DNA from: a bacterium
GTDB lineage: Bacteria > Ratteibacteria > UBA8468
Direction of reading: 5' to 3'
Assembly: GCA_030630065.1 (NCBI GenBank)
Contig: DAOVNU010000066.1
Coordinates: forward strand, 1 to 5,323
DNA: 5,323 nt
This document shows, in pieces, positions 1 to 5,323 of this stretch. The translations under genes and the position numbers were made by a program. The stretch's first letter is position 1. Each line of letters opens with the position of its first letter. The notes beneath the pieces are model-generated. The model was given only the letters and a program-made list of their open reading frames with translations. It ran no database searches and was not told the origin of the DNA.

Positions 1-624
1 AAAATTGAGTTTGCCATTTTAGCACATCTCTCCGTTATAGAGGTTAAACTCAAGGTAAAAGGAAAAGATGGGGAAAAAATAAATGAGCAAATTTTTCCCA
101 TCAGGAAGGAAATACGAAAAGTCCTGGGAAAAAATCTCTTCAGCGAAAAGACACAAAAACTGGAGGAGACGGTAGGTAATCTTTTATTAAAGAGGAGATT
201 GAGATTGGGTCTTGCCGAATCCTGCAGCGGAGGGCTACTATCCAATCTCATCACCAATGTTCCCGGTAGTTCCAACTATTTTCAGGGCTCCATCGTTGCC
301 TATAGCAATAGTGTGAAAAAGAAGGTTCTTAAGGTTCCCAGGACCTATCTCAAGAAATATGGCGCGGTAAGCCGGGAGGTTGCTTTATCTATGGCAAAAG
401 GGGCAAGAAAAGCAACGAAATCGGATGTTGGGCTTGCTCTCACCGGCATTGCCGGACCCTCGGGAGGAACAAAAGAAAAACAGGTTGGTTTGGTTTTTAT
501 TGCCCTGACCTATCCCGGGAAAAAAGTAAGGGTGGCAGAGGAGCATCATTTTGTGGGGAGACGAGAGGATATCAAGCGTAGAGCCGCTATCTCTGCCCTT
601 AATCTTCTTCGCCGAAATATATGA
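1..624 (+). CDS. cinA: CinA, C-terminal part with NMN deamidase (PncC) domain; 5' end outside window
   Basis: The frame is open from base 1 to the TGA at 622-624 (207 residues). Residues 1-62 resemble the KH-like linker that joins the N-terminal MoaB/MogA-like (COG1058) domain to the C-terminal domain in full-length CinA, so the missing upstream part is probably that domain. Residues 67-207 are the PncC/CinA C-terminal domain, with AESCSGG at 72-78, a YFQGSIVAYSNSVK block at 93-106, GAVSREV at 121-127 and TGIAGPSGG at 148-156. The family hydrolyses the amide of nicotinamide mononucleotide to give nicotinate mononucleotide plus ammonia, which recycles the NMN released for example by NAD-dependent DNA ligase; it is cytoplasmic. 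A TTG at 199 is not the start: it lies just before the AESCSGG motif and the conserved linker is coded upstream of it. The stop overlaps the mltG start (ATGA), suggesting co-translation. The family is secure. Full-length CinA rather than stand-alone PncC is inferred from the linker. Confidence 0.93.
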   Translation, partial: KIEFAILAHLSVIEVKLKVKGKDGEKINEQIFPIRKEIRKVLGKNLFSEKTQKLEETVGNLLLKRRLRLGLAESCSGGLLSNLITNVPGSSNYFQGSIVAYSNSVKKKVLKVPRTYLKKYGAVSREVALSMAKGARKATKSDVGLALTGIAGPSGGTKEKQVGLVFIALTYPGKKVRVAEEHHFVGRREDIKRRAAISALNLLRRNI

Positions 625-1586
625 AGAAAAAATACCAAATTTCTCTTTCTCTTATTATTTTTTTTGTGTATGTAGCCCCTCCCCTTCTCTTTTTGATTGG
701 AAATAAAAGATTTTCTGAAGTAAGAATCATTCGCATCGAACCACAGACGTGCTCAAGAGCAATTGCAGATTTACTCCAGGAGGAAAAAATCATCAGAAAC
801 AAAAACTTCTTTCTGCTCTTATTGAAATTAACCCGAAACGAGAGGAAACTTCAGGCGGGTCTCTATGAATTAAGGAGTTGGACAAGCCCTTATGACCTCA
901 TCAGGAAATTGGCGAAAGGAGAAGTAGCCATAATCACCCTGACCATCCCGGAAGGATACACCGCCACTCAGATTGCGAACCTTCTGGAGAAAAAGCAACT
1001 CTGCTCTTCGGAAAAATTCCTTAAAGTCGTAAAAGAAAATGAGTTGGAGGGTTTCCTTTTTCCGGCAAGATATACCATCCCCTCCTCAATCAGTAGTGAA
1101 GGAATCATTTCAATGATGGAGCAGAAATTTAAAGAAGTAATGTGTCCTTATCAAAAGGAGTTGGAAGAGATTTCCTTAAAGAAAATTGTTACTATCGCCT
1201 CAATTGTTGAAAAAGAGGCGCAGATGGATTGGGAGCGTCCCATCGTTGCTTCTGTCCTTTACAATAGGATAAAAAAGGGCTTGCCTTTGGCATCCTGCGC
1301 CACTGTGGAGTATGCTCTGGGGGAGCATAAAGCACGTTTGACGACTGAAGACCTCCTCATTAAATCGCCTTATAATACCTATCTTCATTATGGACTTCCT
1401 CCGGGTCCCATCTGCAGCCCCGGGAAACCATCTTTGGAAGCTGCTCTCTTTCCCGCAAAAACGAACTTCCTTTTCTTTGTCTCTAAAGGGGATGGCACCA
1501 ATGCTTTCTCTGAGACCTATGCCCAGCATCTCAAATCTAAGGGGATTCTTCTTGACAAAGGTAATAACCAAGAGAAGCAACCATAG
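621..1586 (+). CDS. mltG: Endolytic murein transglycosylase MltG (YceG family)
   Basis: This 321-residue protein is close to the usual family length of about 330-340. A short basic N-terminus and one hydrophobic segment (about residues 7-27) anchor it in the inner membrane with the rest in the periplasm. Residues about 35-110 form the LysM-like subdomain, ending in the family signature IPEGYTATQIA (109-119). The catalytic domain follows: LEGFLFP at 142-148, ASIVEKEA at 193-200 (one of E197/E199 corresponds to the catalytic Glu218 of E. coli MltG), VLYNRI at 212-217, TVEYALG at 228-234, YNTYLHYGLPPGPICSPG at 251-268 and SLEAALFPAKT at 271-281. The family cleaves nascent glycan strands inside the chain and so sets glycan length. 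Departures from the common motifs are FPARY where FPDTY is usual and SCATV where a DPTV-like sequence is usual; the fold motifs are otherwise intact. The start is the ATG overlapping the cinA stop; no Shine-Dalgarno is seen, so translational coupling is likely. The 3' end overlaps tsaD. Confidence 0.95.
   Translation: MKKKYQISLSLIIFFVYVAPPLLFLIGNKRFSEVRIIRIEPQTCSRAIADLLQEEKIIRNKNFFLLLLKLTRNERKLQAGLYELRSWTSPYDLIRKLAKGEVAIITLTIPEGYTATQIANLLEKKQLCSSEKFLKVVKENELEGFLFPARYTIPSSISSEGIISMMEQKFKEVMCPYQKELEEISLKKIVTIASIVEKEAQMDWERPIVASVLYNRIKKGLPLASCATVEYALGEHKARLTTEDLLIKSPYNTYLHYGLPPGPICSPGKPSLEAALFPAKTNFLFFVSKGDGTNAFSETYAQHLKSKGILLDKGNNQEKQP
1537..1586. other. Tail-to-tail overlap of mltG and tsaD
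   Basis: The + strand mltG stop (TAG, 1584-1586) lies inside tsaD, and the - strand tsaD stop (TAG, 1537-1539) lies inside mltG. The 50 shared bases code for the last 16 residues of MltG and about the last 16 of TsaD. No hairpin followed by a T-run is visible on either strand here, so both transcripts probably read into the opposing gene and end within it or depend on Rho. Both C-termini are past the catalytic motifs of their families. Confidence 0.9.
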
Positions 1587-2487
1587 CCGCATTATCGGTG
1601 CAGAGGACAGAGAGAGGAACAAAAAGGTAAGTTCCTTCTGCAAGGGCAATTTTTTTCATTTCCCGGCGTAAAACTTTATTACTTACTACTCCGCCTCCGA
1701 GAAGAACCGTTTTTACTTTTTTGAATTTGATTGCCCTTTTTACTTTTTCTACTAAAACCTTGATTATTGCTTTTTGAAATCCGGCAGCAATATCCGGGAT
1801 ATTGTTGAGCCCATACTTTTTTACATAATAGATAACCGACGTTTTCACTCCGCTAAAACTGAAGTCCAGAGATTCTTTCCCCATGTAAGCACAGGGAAAT
1901 TTAATGGCATCGGGGTTGCCCTTTTCTGCGGCTTTCTCCAATGCCGGACCTCCGGGATACCCAAGATTAAGAATCCTGGCTACCTTATCAAATACCTCCC
2001 CGGCGGCATCGTCAAGCGTTTCTCCCAGAGGTTTTATTTTTGTTCTATTTTTCAGATAAAAAAGATTGGTGTGACCACCGGAGACAACGAGACCAATGGC
2101 GGGAAAATTGATTTCTTCTCCGGACAAGAAGTTAGCCGCCAGGTGTGCGTGGAGATGGTTTACTTCGATGAGAGGAATCTGATAAGCAAAGGTGAGAGAA
2201 CGGGCAAAAACCTTTCCGATAAGAAGAGAACCCTTAAGCCCGGGGGAACCTGTAACCGCGATGAGGTTAATCTCTTTTATGGTCACTCCGGATTTTCTTA
2301 ACGCTTCCAAAAAAAGGGACTCGATGATTTCCGTGTGGGCACGGGAGGCAAGTTCGGGAACAACTCCGCCAAATTTCTGATGAATTATTTCCTGGGAGGC
2401 AACTATATTGGAAAGAATCTTTTTTCCGTTCTTTACCAATGCGATTGAGGTTTCATCACAGGACGTTTCTATACCAAGGACATTCAT
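1537..2487 (-). CDS. tsaD: tRNA N6-adenosine threonylcarbamoyltransferase TsaD
   Basis: This 316-residue member of the Kae1/TsaD family has an ASKHA (actin-like) fold. With TsaB and TsaE it transfers the threonylcarbamoyl group from threonylcarbamoyl-AMP to A37 of ANN-decoding tRNAs (t6A); it is cytoplasmic. Motifs in order: GIETSCDET (5-13), PELASRAH (44-51), NHLHAHL (110-116) with the metal-binding H111 and H115, VSGGHT (135-140), GETLDDAAGEVFDKVAR (155-171), YPGGP (177-181), FSFSGVKT (209-216), GGGVVSN (264-270) and CTDNAAM (296-302) with metal ligand D298. The protein stops about 14 residues after CTDNAAM, whereas E. coli (337 residues) and Bacillus proteins carry roughly 20 more, so the tail is short. 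Reading other frames past the stop does not restore a recognisable tail, so I see no frameshift. TGSPGL replaces the usual TxGPGL, a position I believe tolerates change. The ATG overlaps the upstream deacetylase stop by four bases. It is the last gene of the - strand operon; tsaB and tsaE are not in the window. Confidence 0.97.
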   Translation of the reverse strand: MNVLGIETSCDETSIALVKNGKKILSNIVASQEIIHQKFGGVVPELASRAHTEIIESLFLEALRKSGVTIKEINLIAVTGSPGLKGSLLIGKVFARSLTFAYQIPLIEVNHLHAHLAANFLSGEEINFPAIGLVVSGGHTNLFYLKNRTKIKPLGETLDDAAGEVFDKVARILNLGYPGGPALEKAAEKGNPDAIKFPCAYMGKESLDFSFSGVKTSVIYYVKKYGLNNIPDIAAGFQKAIIKVLVEKVKRAIKFKKVKTVLLGGGVVSNKVLRREMKKIALAEGTYLFVPLSVLCTDNAAMVASLGYYLCQEESP

Positions 2488-3284
2488 TGGACAATCTCTG
2501 AAGCGAAGACAATTTGAATTCCTTTTTTCTCAATCTCGGGAATCATTTCTCCTATTACCTTAATCGTGAGAGGACGTGTATGCCCGATGCCGATTGCTTT
2601 TTTATTCTTAAGGGCCTTCGCTATCAATTTTCTTAATTGGGTTTTGATATAATCAGCATCATCTTTGTTATCAAGGAAAATATCCCGTTTTGCCGTTCTT
2701 ACCCCTAATTCCCTGGCTACTGCAAAACCGACGCTGTGCCTGGAGGTGACACTGTCAACGTAGTAAAAATTATATTTTTTCAATTCCTGCAGCATTGCCT
2801 CCATCAGTTGTCTATCGGCTGTGGCGCGCGAGCCCATATGATTATTTACTCCTTTGATTAACGGGGGAAGATTAATGATGTTTTCGGCTGTTTGAAAGGC
2901 AATTTCCTTTGGACTCATTCTAACGTAAATTGCTCCTTTCCCCGGATTTGCCCTGGGACTTGAAGGTTCCATCGGGAGATGAAGTATTACCTCATATCCC
3001 TTTGCTGTCGCAGTTCGGGCAATCTCAGAGGAATAGGGAAGATAGGGAAGAATAGCTAAAGTAATCTGGGAATGAATCTTATAGATTTGCTCGGCGATTT
3101 TTTTATTGCGGCCAAAATCATCAATGATAATGGCAAGTTTCGGTTTAGGGATTTTTTTAGGAGGGGGAATTTTTTTAAGAATCGTCTTAATCAAAAATAA
3201 ACTGCACCAGAGAATAAGCAGGTAAAGTAATAAGACAAGAAGAAAATGGGAAGATTTTTTTTTATTCCTGGACCGGTTTACCAT
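2484..3284 (-). CDS. Divergent polysaccharide deacetylase, YibQ family, membrane-anchored
   Basis: This 266-residue protein belongs to the divergent polysaccharide deacetylase family (Pfam Polysacc_deac_2, E. coli YibQ). A basic N-terminus (residues 1-10) precedes one membrane segment (about 14-34), then a Lys/Pro-rich linker (37-49), then the NodB-like barrel facing the periplasm. Family motifs visible: AIIIDDFG (51-58), TLAILPYLPYS (75-85), HLPMEP (102-107), GVNNHMGS (145-152), DSVTS (177-181), RDIFLDN (200-206) and AIGIGHTRP (230-238). The Asp pair, His102 and His149 are in the places expected for a metal-dependent deacetylase, but the true substrate of this family is not established and I infer only a carbohydrate, perhaps peptidoglycan or an exopolysaccharide. 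The ATG at 3284 is chosen because it gives the normal basic-plus-membrane N-terminus; it lies 23 bases inside the S41 protease gene and has only an A-rich, weak upstream sequence. YibQ genes often sit beside genes for murein hydrolases or their activators (envC-yibQ in E. coli), as here. Confidence 0.93.
   Translation of the reverse strand: MVNRSRNKKKSSHFLLVLLLYLLILWCSLFLIKTILKKIPPPKKIPKPKLAIIIDDFGRNKKIAEQIYKIHSQITLAILPYLPYSSEIARTATAKGYEVILHLPMEPSSPRANPGKGAIYVRMSPKEIAFQTAENIINLPPLIKGVNNHMGSRATADRQLMEAMLQELKKYNFYYVDSVTSRHSVGFAVARELGVRTAKRDIFLDNKDDADYIKTQLRKLIAKALKNKKAIGIGHTRPLTIKVIGEMIPEIEKKGIQIVFASEIVQ
3255..3263 (-). repeat. A9 homopolymer at the protease-deacetylase junction
   Basis: Nine T on the + strand give nine consecutive A on the coding strand. 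They code for Lys8-Lys10 of the deacetylase, and the first two A belong to the TAA stop of the S41 protease. Runs this long are known sites of polymerase slippage in A/T-rich genomes. A gain or loss of one base would shift the deacetylase frame but would leave the protease stop intact, so slippage could not fuse the two proteins. Confidence 0.6.
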
Positions 3285-4455
3285 TAACTTTTTTCTTTTT
3301 CAGAAATTCAATTGCGCGCTCTAATTGCAAATCCTTTGTTTCTTCACCTTCTTTAACCTCTGGCAATTCTACTATAATATCCGGCTCAATTCCTTTCTTT
3401 TCAATACAGACCCCTTTCGGAGTATAGTATTTAGCGATAGTTAGTTTTAATGCTGAACCATCGGAAAGAGGAATGACATTTTGGACCGAACCCTTCCCGA
3501 AACTTATTGTACCTAAAATAGTTCCTCTCCCCCAATCCTGAACAGCCCCGACTACAATCTCGGAAGCGCTGGCACTTCCTTTGTTGATTAGGACTACTAA
3601 AGAGATTTCCTCTGGTAAAACCGGCTTTCTTTTACTGTAGTAATTTCTTCTTTCCTCAGGATTTCGTCCTTCCGTGTAGACAATTAATTTATTTTTTTTA
3701 ATAAACTCATCTGTTACATCAATGGCAGAATCAAGCAAACCGCCAGGATTATTACGTAAATCAAGAATCAGGCCTTTTAATTCATCCTTTCCTAATTTTT
3801 GTAGAGATGTTTTTAGGTCGTCAGCCGTTCGTTTTTGAAATTCCACAATTCTGATGTAGCCAATTTTTGTATCGGGAATAAGGTGAGCATTCTTAATTGA
3901 CTTAATTTTGATAATATCCCGAATGATGGTAAATTTTAAAACTTTAGGGGATTTCTCCCTTGCTATTTCTAATTTTACCGACGTCCCTTTCTTTCCTCTT
4001 AATTTCTTCGCTGCGTCCATTACTGTGATTCCCCTGATCAACTCATCATCAATTTTGATGATTTTATCCCCGGGTTTGATACCTGCTCTATCGGCAGGAG
4101 TACCCTCAAGAGGGGAAACAACAGTGAGGAAGGTCTCTTTGATTGTAATGACCATTCCCAATCCACCGAATTTTCCTTCTGTTTCAATCTGTATCTCCTT
4201 ATGGAAATCAGGGTCCATAAACTGGCTATAAGGGTCTAAGGAAGAAAGCATTCCTCTTAAAGCACCATAGATAAGAGGTTTTGCTTTCACCTCAGAGACA
4301 TAATACTTCTTGATGATACTGACCACGTTGGTGAAAAGTTCCAATTCCTTGTAAAAGGATTCTTCGTTTTTGCGGGCAGCGCTTTTCTCAACGTCAGCCC
4401 CTAAGAGAGAAAATCCAATGATTAAGATTACCAACCAGAAATTTTTTTTCTTCAT
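3262..4455 (-). CDS. S41 family carboxy-terminal processing peptidase (CtpA/Prc type) with PDZ domain
   Basis: This 397-residue periplasmic serine protease has a Sec signal or signal-anchor (residues 1-20: MKKK then a hydrophobic core). It has the helical N-terminal region with SSLDPYSQFM (71-80), a PDZ domain of about 90-180 containing GKFGGLGMVI (94-103) and AGIKPGDKI (124-132), and the S41 core. The core shows LDLRNNPGG (231-239), GSASASEI (293-300) with nucleophile S296, and FGKGSVQ (319-325) with general base K321 and Q325. The spacing S-25-K-4-Q matches D1-processing protease and Prc. Members cut substrates near unstructured C-termini, with the PDZ domain as substrate gate; several control murein hydrolases (E. 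coli Prc on MepS, Pseudomonas CtpA on endopeptidases). No lipobox is seen. The ATG is the earliest possible start because an in-frame TAA lies directly before it; no Shine-Dalgarno is visible, and the upstream hydrolase stop is 7 bases away, so reinitiation is likely. The 3' end overlaps the deacetylase start. Confidence 0.96.
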   Translation of the reverse strand: MKKKNFWLVILIIGFSLLGADVEKSAARKNEESFYKELELFTNVVSIIKKYYVSEVKAKPLIYGALRGMLSSLDPYSQFMDPDFHKEIQIETEGKFGGLGMVITIKETFLTVVSPLEGTPADRAGIKPGDKIIKIDDELIRGITVMDAAKKLRGKKGTSVKLEIAREKSPKVLKFTIIRDIIKIKSIKNAHLIPDTKIGYIRIVEFQKRTADDLKTSLQKLGKDELKGLILDLRNNPGGLLDSAIDVTDEFIKKNKLIVYTEGRNPEERRNYYSKRKPVLPEEISLVVLINKGSASASEIVVGAVQDWGRGTILGTISFGKGSVQNVIPLSDGSALKLTIAKYYTPKGVCIEKKGIEPDIIVELPEVKEGEETKDLQLERAIEFLKKKKVNGKPVQE

Positions 4456-4462
4456 TTATTTT
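4456..4462 (-). other. Only non-coding gap in the window (7 bases)
   Basis: These seven A/T-only bases separate the hydrolase stop (TAA) from the protease ATG on the - strand. They hold no Shine-Dalgarno-like sequence and leave no room for a promoter or terminator, which supports one shared transcript for the two genes. Confidence 0.85.
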
Positions 4463-5323
4463 TTAAAAATGGATGTATCTTCTTACTCCAATTAATCTCT
4501 TCCGGAAATAAGAATCATTGTTTAAATCATTAATCACTACCTTCTTATCTTTTCGGCAGGCATGGATGAATAGACCATCCCCTAAATAGAGACCCACGTG
4601 GTCAACCCTGGAGGAAGAAGGATATTTGGCAAAGAAAACAGTATCAGAAGGTATAATCTCATCAAGAGAAACCTTTTCTCCCCGGTGATATTGGTACTGT
4701 GCTTTGTGCGGCAGAATAATTCCTATCTTTTGGTAAACTTCCCTGATGAGGCCCGAACAGTCCAGACCATTCCGGTTGCTTCCTCCCCATCGGTAAGGAA
4801 TGTTAAGATACTGAATTGCAATGTTAACCACCCGGGCCGGGACTTTACTCAACGTATCGTCAGACGATTTTTCCTGAAATAGTTTTCCAAAAAAGTCCTC
4901 TGGCTCGGGAATGACTAAAATCTGGCCCGGCTTAAGACGCCCATCGGCTAAGAGATTTGCCTTTTTGATTTCTTCCGGAGAGATGTTGAACTGTTTGGAC
5001 AGGGAGGATAAAGTATCACCCTTTTTCACGGTGTAATAACGTGATTTTTTCTCGATAATCGGGCTTACTCTAATCAATTTTTTCTTCGCGGGTTTTTTCT
5101 TAACCAGTAAAACCAGTTTTTGTCCAACAATAATTCTGTCGTTTTTAAGATTATTAAGGGATTTAATTTGCTTTGTAGAAATATTATATCGATGACTAAT
5201 TTTGGAAAGGCAGTCACCTTTTTTGACTTTATAATATTTTTTAACAAATTTTCCTTTGCTTATCAGAAGTTTCCTGCCAATAATAATCTTGCTGCTCTTA
5301 AGATTATTGAGTGACTTAATCTG
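4463..5323 (-). CDS. LysM-repeat NlpC/P60 murein hydrolase; 5' end outside window
   Basis: The frame is open from the right edge to the TAA at 4463-4465 (286 residues visible). Counting from the edge, residues 1-21 are the end of one LysM repeat, 31-73 a complete repeat (VKKGDCLSKI...), and 96-139 another (VKKGDTLSSL...). A linker and the NlpC/P60 domain (about 163-286) follow, with YRWGGS (177-182), DCSGL (188-192) giving catalytic C189, VDHVGLYLGDG (240-250) giving H242, and H254. LysM binds peptidoglycan glycan strands. NlpC/P60 enzymes usually cut the D-gamma-Glu to meso-DAP stem-peptide bond, so this is most likely an exported DL-endopeptidase. A TTG at 5077 is not the start: the LysM repeats continue upstream in the same frame, joined by a Lys-rich linker at 74-82. 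The signal peptide must lie outside the window. The gene leads the visible operon of protease, deacetylase and tsaD. Function at family level is secure; the exact bond cut is inferred. Confidence 0.94.
   Translation of the reverse strand, partial: QIKSLNNLKSSKIIIGRKLLISKGKFVKKYYKVKKGDCLSKISHRYNISTKQIKSLNNLKNDRIIVGQKLVLLVKKKPAKKKLIRVSPIIEKKSRYYTVKKGDTLSSLSKQFNISPEEIKKANLLADGRLKPGQILVIPEPEDFFGKLFQEKSSDDTLSKVPARVVNIAIQYLNIPYRWGGSNRNGLDCSGLIREVYQKIGIILPHKAQYQYHRGEKVSLDEIIPSDTVFFAKYPSSSRVDHVGLYLGDGLFIHACRKDKKVVINDLNNDSYFRKRLIGVRRYIHF
4907..5038 (-). repeat. LysM repeat, complete, next to the catalytic domain
   Basis: This repeat codes for residues 96-139, beginning YTVKKGDTLSSLS and ending PGQILVIP, a near-consensus LysM. 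It is less like the other two repeats (IKKANLL rather than IKSLNNL), so it is the older or differently constrained copy. It follows a Lys-rich linker. Confidence 0.93.
5105..5233 (-). repeat. LysM repeat, complete
   Basis: This repeat codes for residues 31-73 of the visible hydrolase, beginning YKVKKGDCLSKIS and ending GQKLVLL. The conserved Thr of the common GDTL motif is Cys here. Its second half is 153 bases (51 codons) from the equivalent part of the edge repeat, with about 72% base identity over 54 bases. Confidence 0.9.
5261..5323 (-). repeat. LysM repeat, C-terminal half (cut by window edge)
   Basis: The visible part codes for IKSLNNLKSSKIIIGRKL and flanking residues, which is the second half of a LysM repeat (helix end, turn and last strand). 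It matches the next repeat at 13 of 18 residues. The first half, with its GD-L motif, lies beyond the edge, and further repeats may exist there. Confidence 0.85.

Noticed and set aside
199..624. Stand-alone 141-residue PncC starting at TTG 199
   Set aside because: The frame is open back to base 1 and codes for the conserved CinA linker directly upstream, so this TTG is an internal Leu codon.
599..802. 67-codon open frame on the - strand
   Set aside because: It is antisense to the mltG N-terminus; its aromatic and basic content is the reverse of the hydrophobic membrane segment and flanks.
1490..1536. Possible terminator after tsaD on the - strand
   Set aside because: Only a five-pair stem (ATGCT/AGCAT) with a long loop and no following T-run was found.
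1552..1580. TTGACA as a -35 box
   Set aside because: It lies in the mltG/tsaD overlap and 17 bases further there is no TATAAT-like -10; there is also no + strand gene downstream for it to serve.
1200..1649. 149-codon open frame on the - strand
   Set aside because: It is antisense to the catalytic domain of mltG and partly runs into tsaD in another frame; it shows no family motif. I also tested whether its frame could be a shifted TsaD tail, and it does not resemble one.
1634..1656. Possible terminator after mltG (CCTT/AAGG stem and T7 run)
   Set aside because: The stem is only four pairs, the T-run starts four bases after it, and it lies within tsaD coding sequence; too weak to call.
1774..2301. 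175-codon open frame on the + strand
   Set aside because: It is wholly antisense to tsaD, has no recognisable motif, and tsaD carries a complete set of family motifs on the other strand.
3908..4231. 107-codon open frame on the + strand
   Set aside because: It is antisense to the PDZ region of the S41 protease; its composition follows from the reversed coding strand.
5230..5235. Perfect TATAAT on the + strand
   Set aside because: It lies inside LysM coding sequence (Tyr-Tyr codons on the - strand), has no matching -35, and no + strand gene follows.

Overview
The window is a gene-dense, A/T-rich (by eye about 40% G+C) bacterial chromosome segment. Six protein genes cover everything except 7 bases. 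There are no RNA genes, mobile elements, phage genes, CRISPR arrays or recognisable promoters. TGA, TAA and TAG all act as stops, so the standard bacterial code applies. A divergent polysaccharide deacetylase of the YibQ type, an MltG and a periplasmic S41 protease suggest a diderm (outer-membrane) bacterium. The Lys-rich, compact, A/T-rich character resembles uncultured lineages such as Omnitrophota-like bacteria, but this placement is a weak inference and no gene here proves it.

Left part, + strand (1-1586): the 3' part of cinA (KH-like linker plus the NMN deamidase domain) enters from the left edge. It overlaps mltG, the endolytic murein transglycosylase that cuts nascent glycan strands, by four bases (ATGA).

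Right part, - strand, transcribed from 5323 down to 1537: a LysM-NlpC/P60 murein endopeptidase-like hydrolase that enters from the right edge; an S41 carboxy-terminal processing protease; a divergent polysaccharide deacetylase (YibQ family); and tsaD, the tRNA t6A synthesis ATPase-fold subunit. The junctions are a 7-base gap, a 23-base overlap and a 4-base overlap, so these four genes very probably form one operon. The two transcription units converge, and mltG and tsaD overlap tail to tail by 50 bases.

Four of the six genes act on or near peptidoglycan or the periplasm. A murein hydrolase sits directly before a protease of the family that degrades NlpC/P60 hydrolases in Escherichia coli (Prc with NlpI acting on MepS), so a hydrolase-protease control pair is a reasonable hypothesis. 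All the families are known and I see no convincing new system. The most useful points are the edge-truncated multi-LysM hydrolase, whose first visible start codon is false, the convergent overlap with a shortened TsaD tail, and the lack of clear Shine-Dalgarno sites at every visible start.
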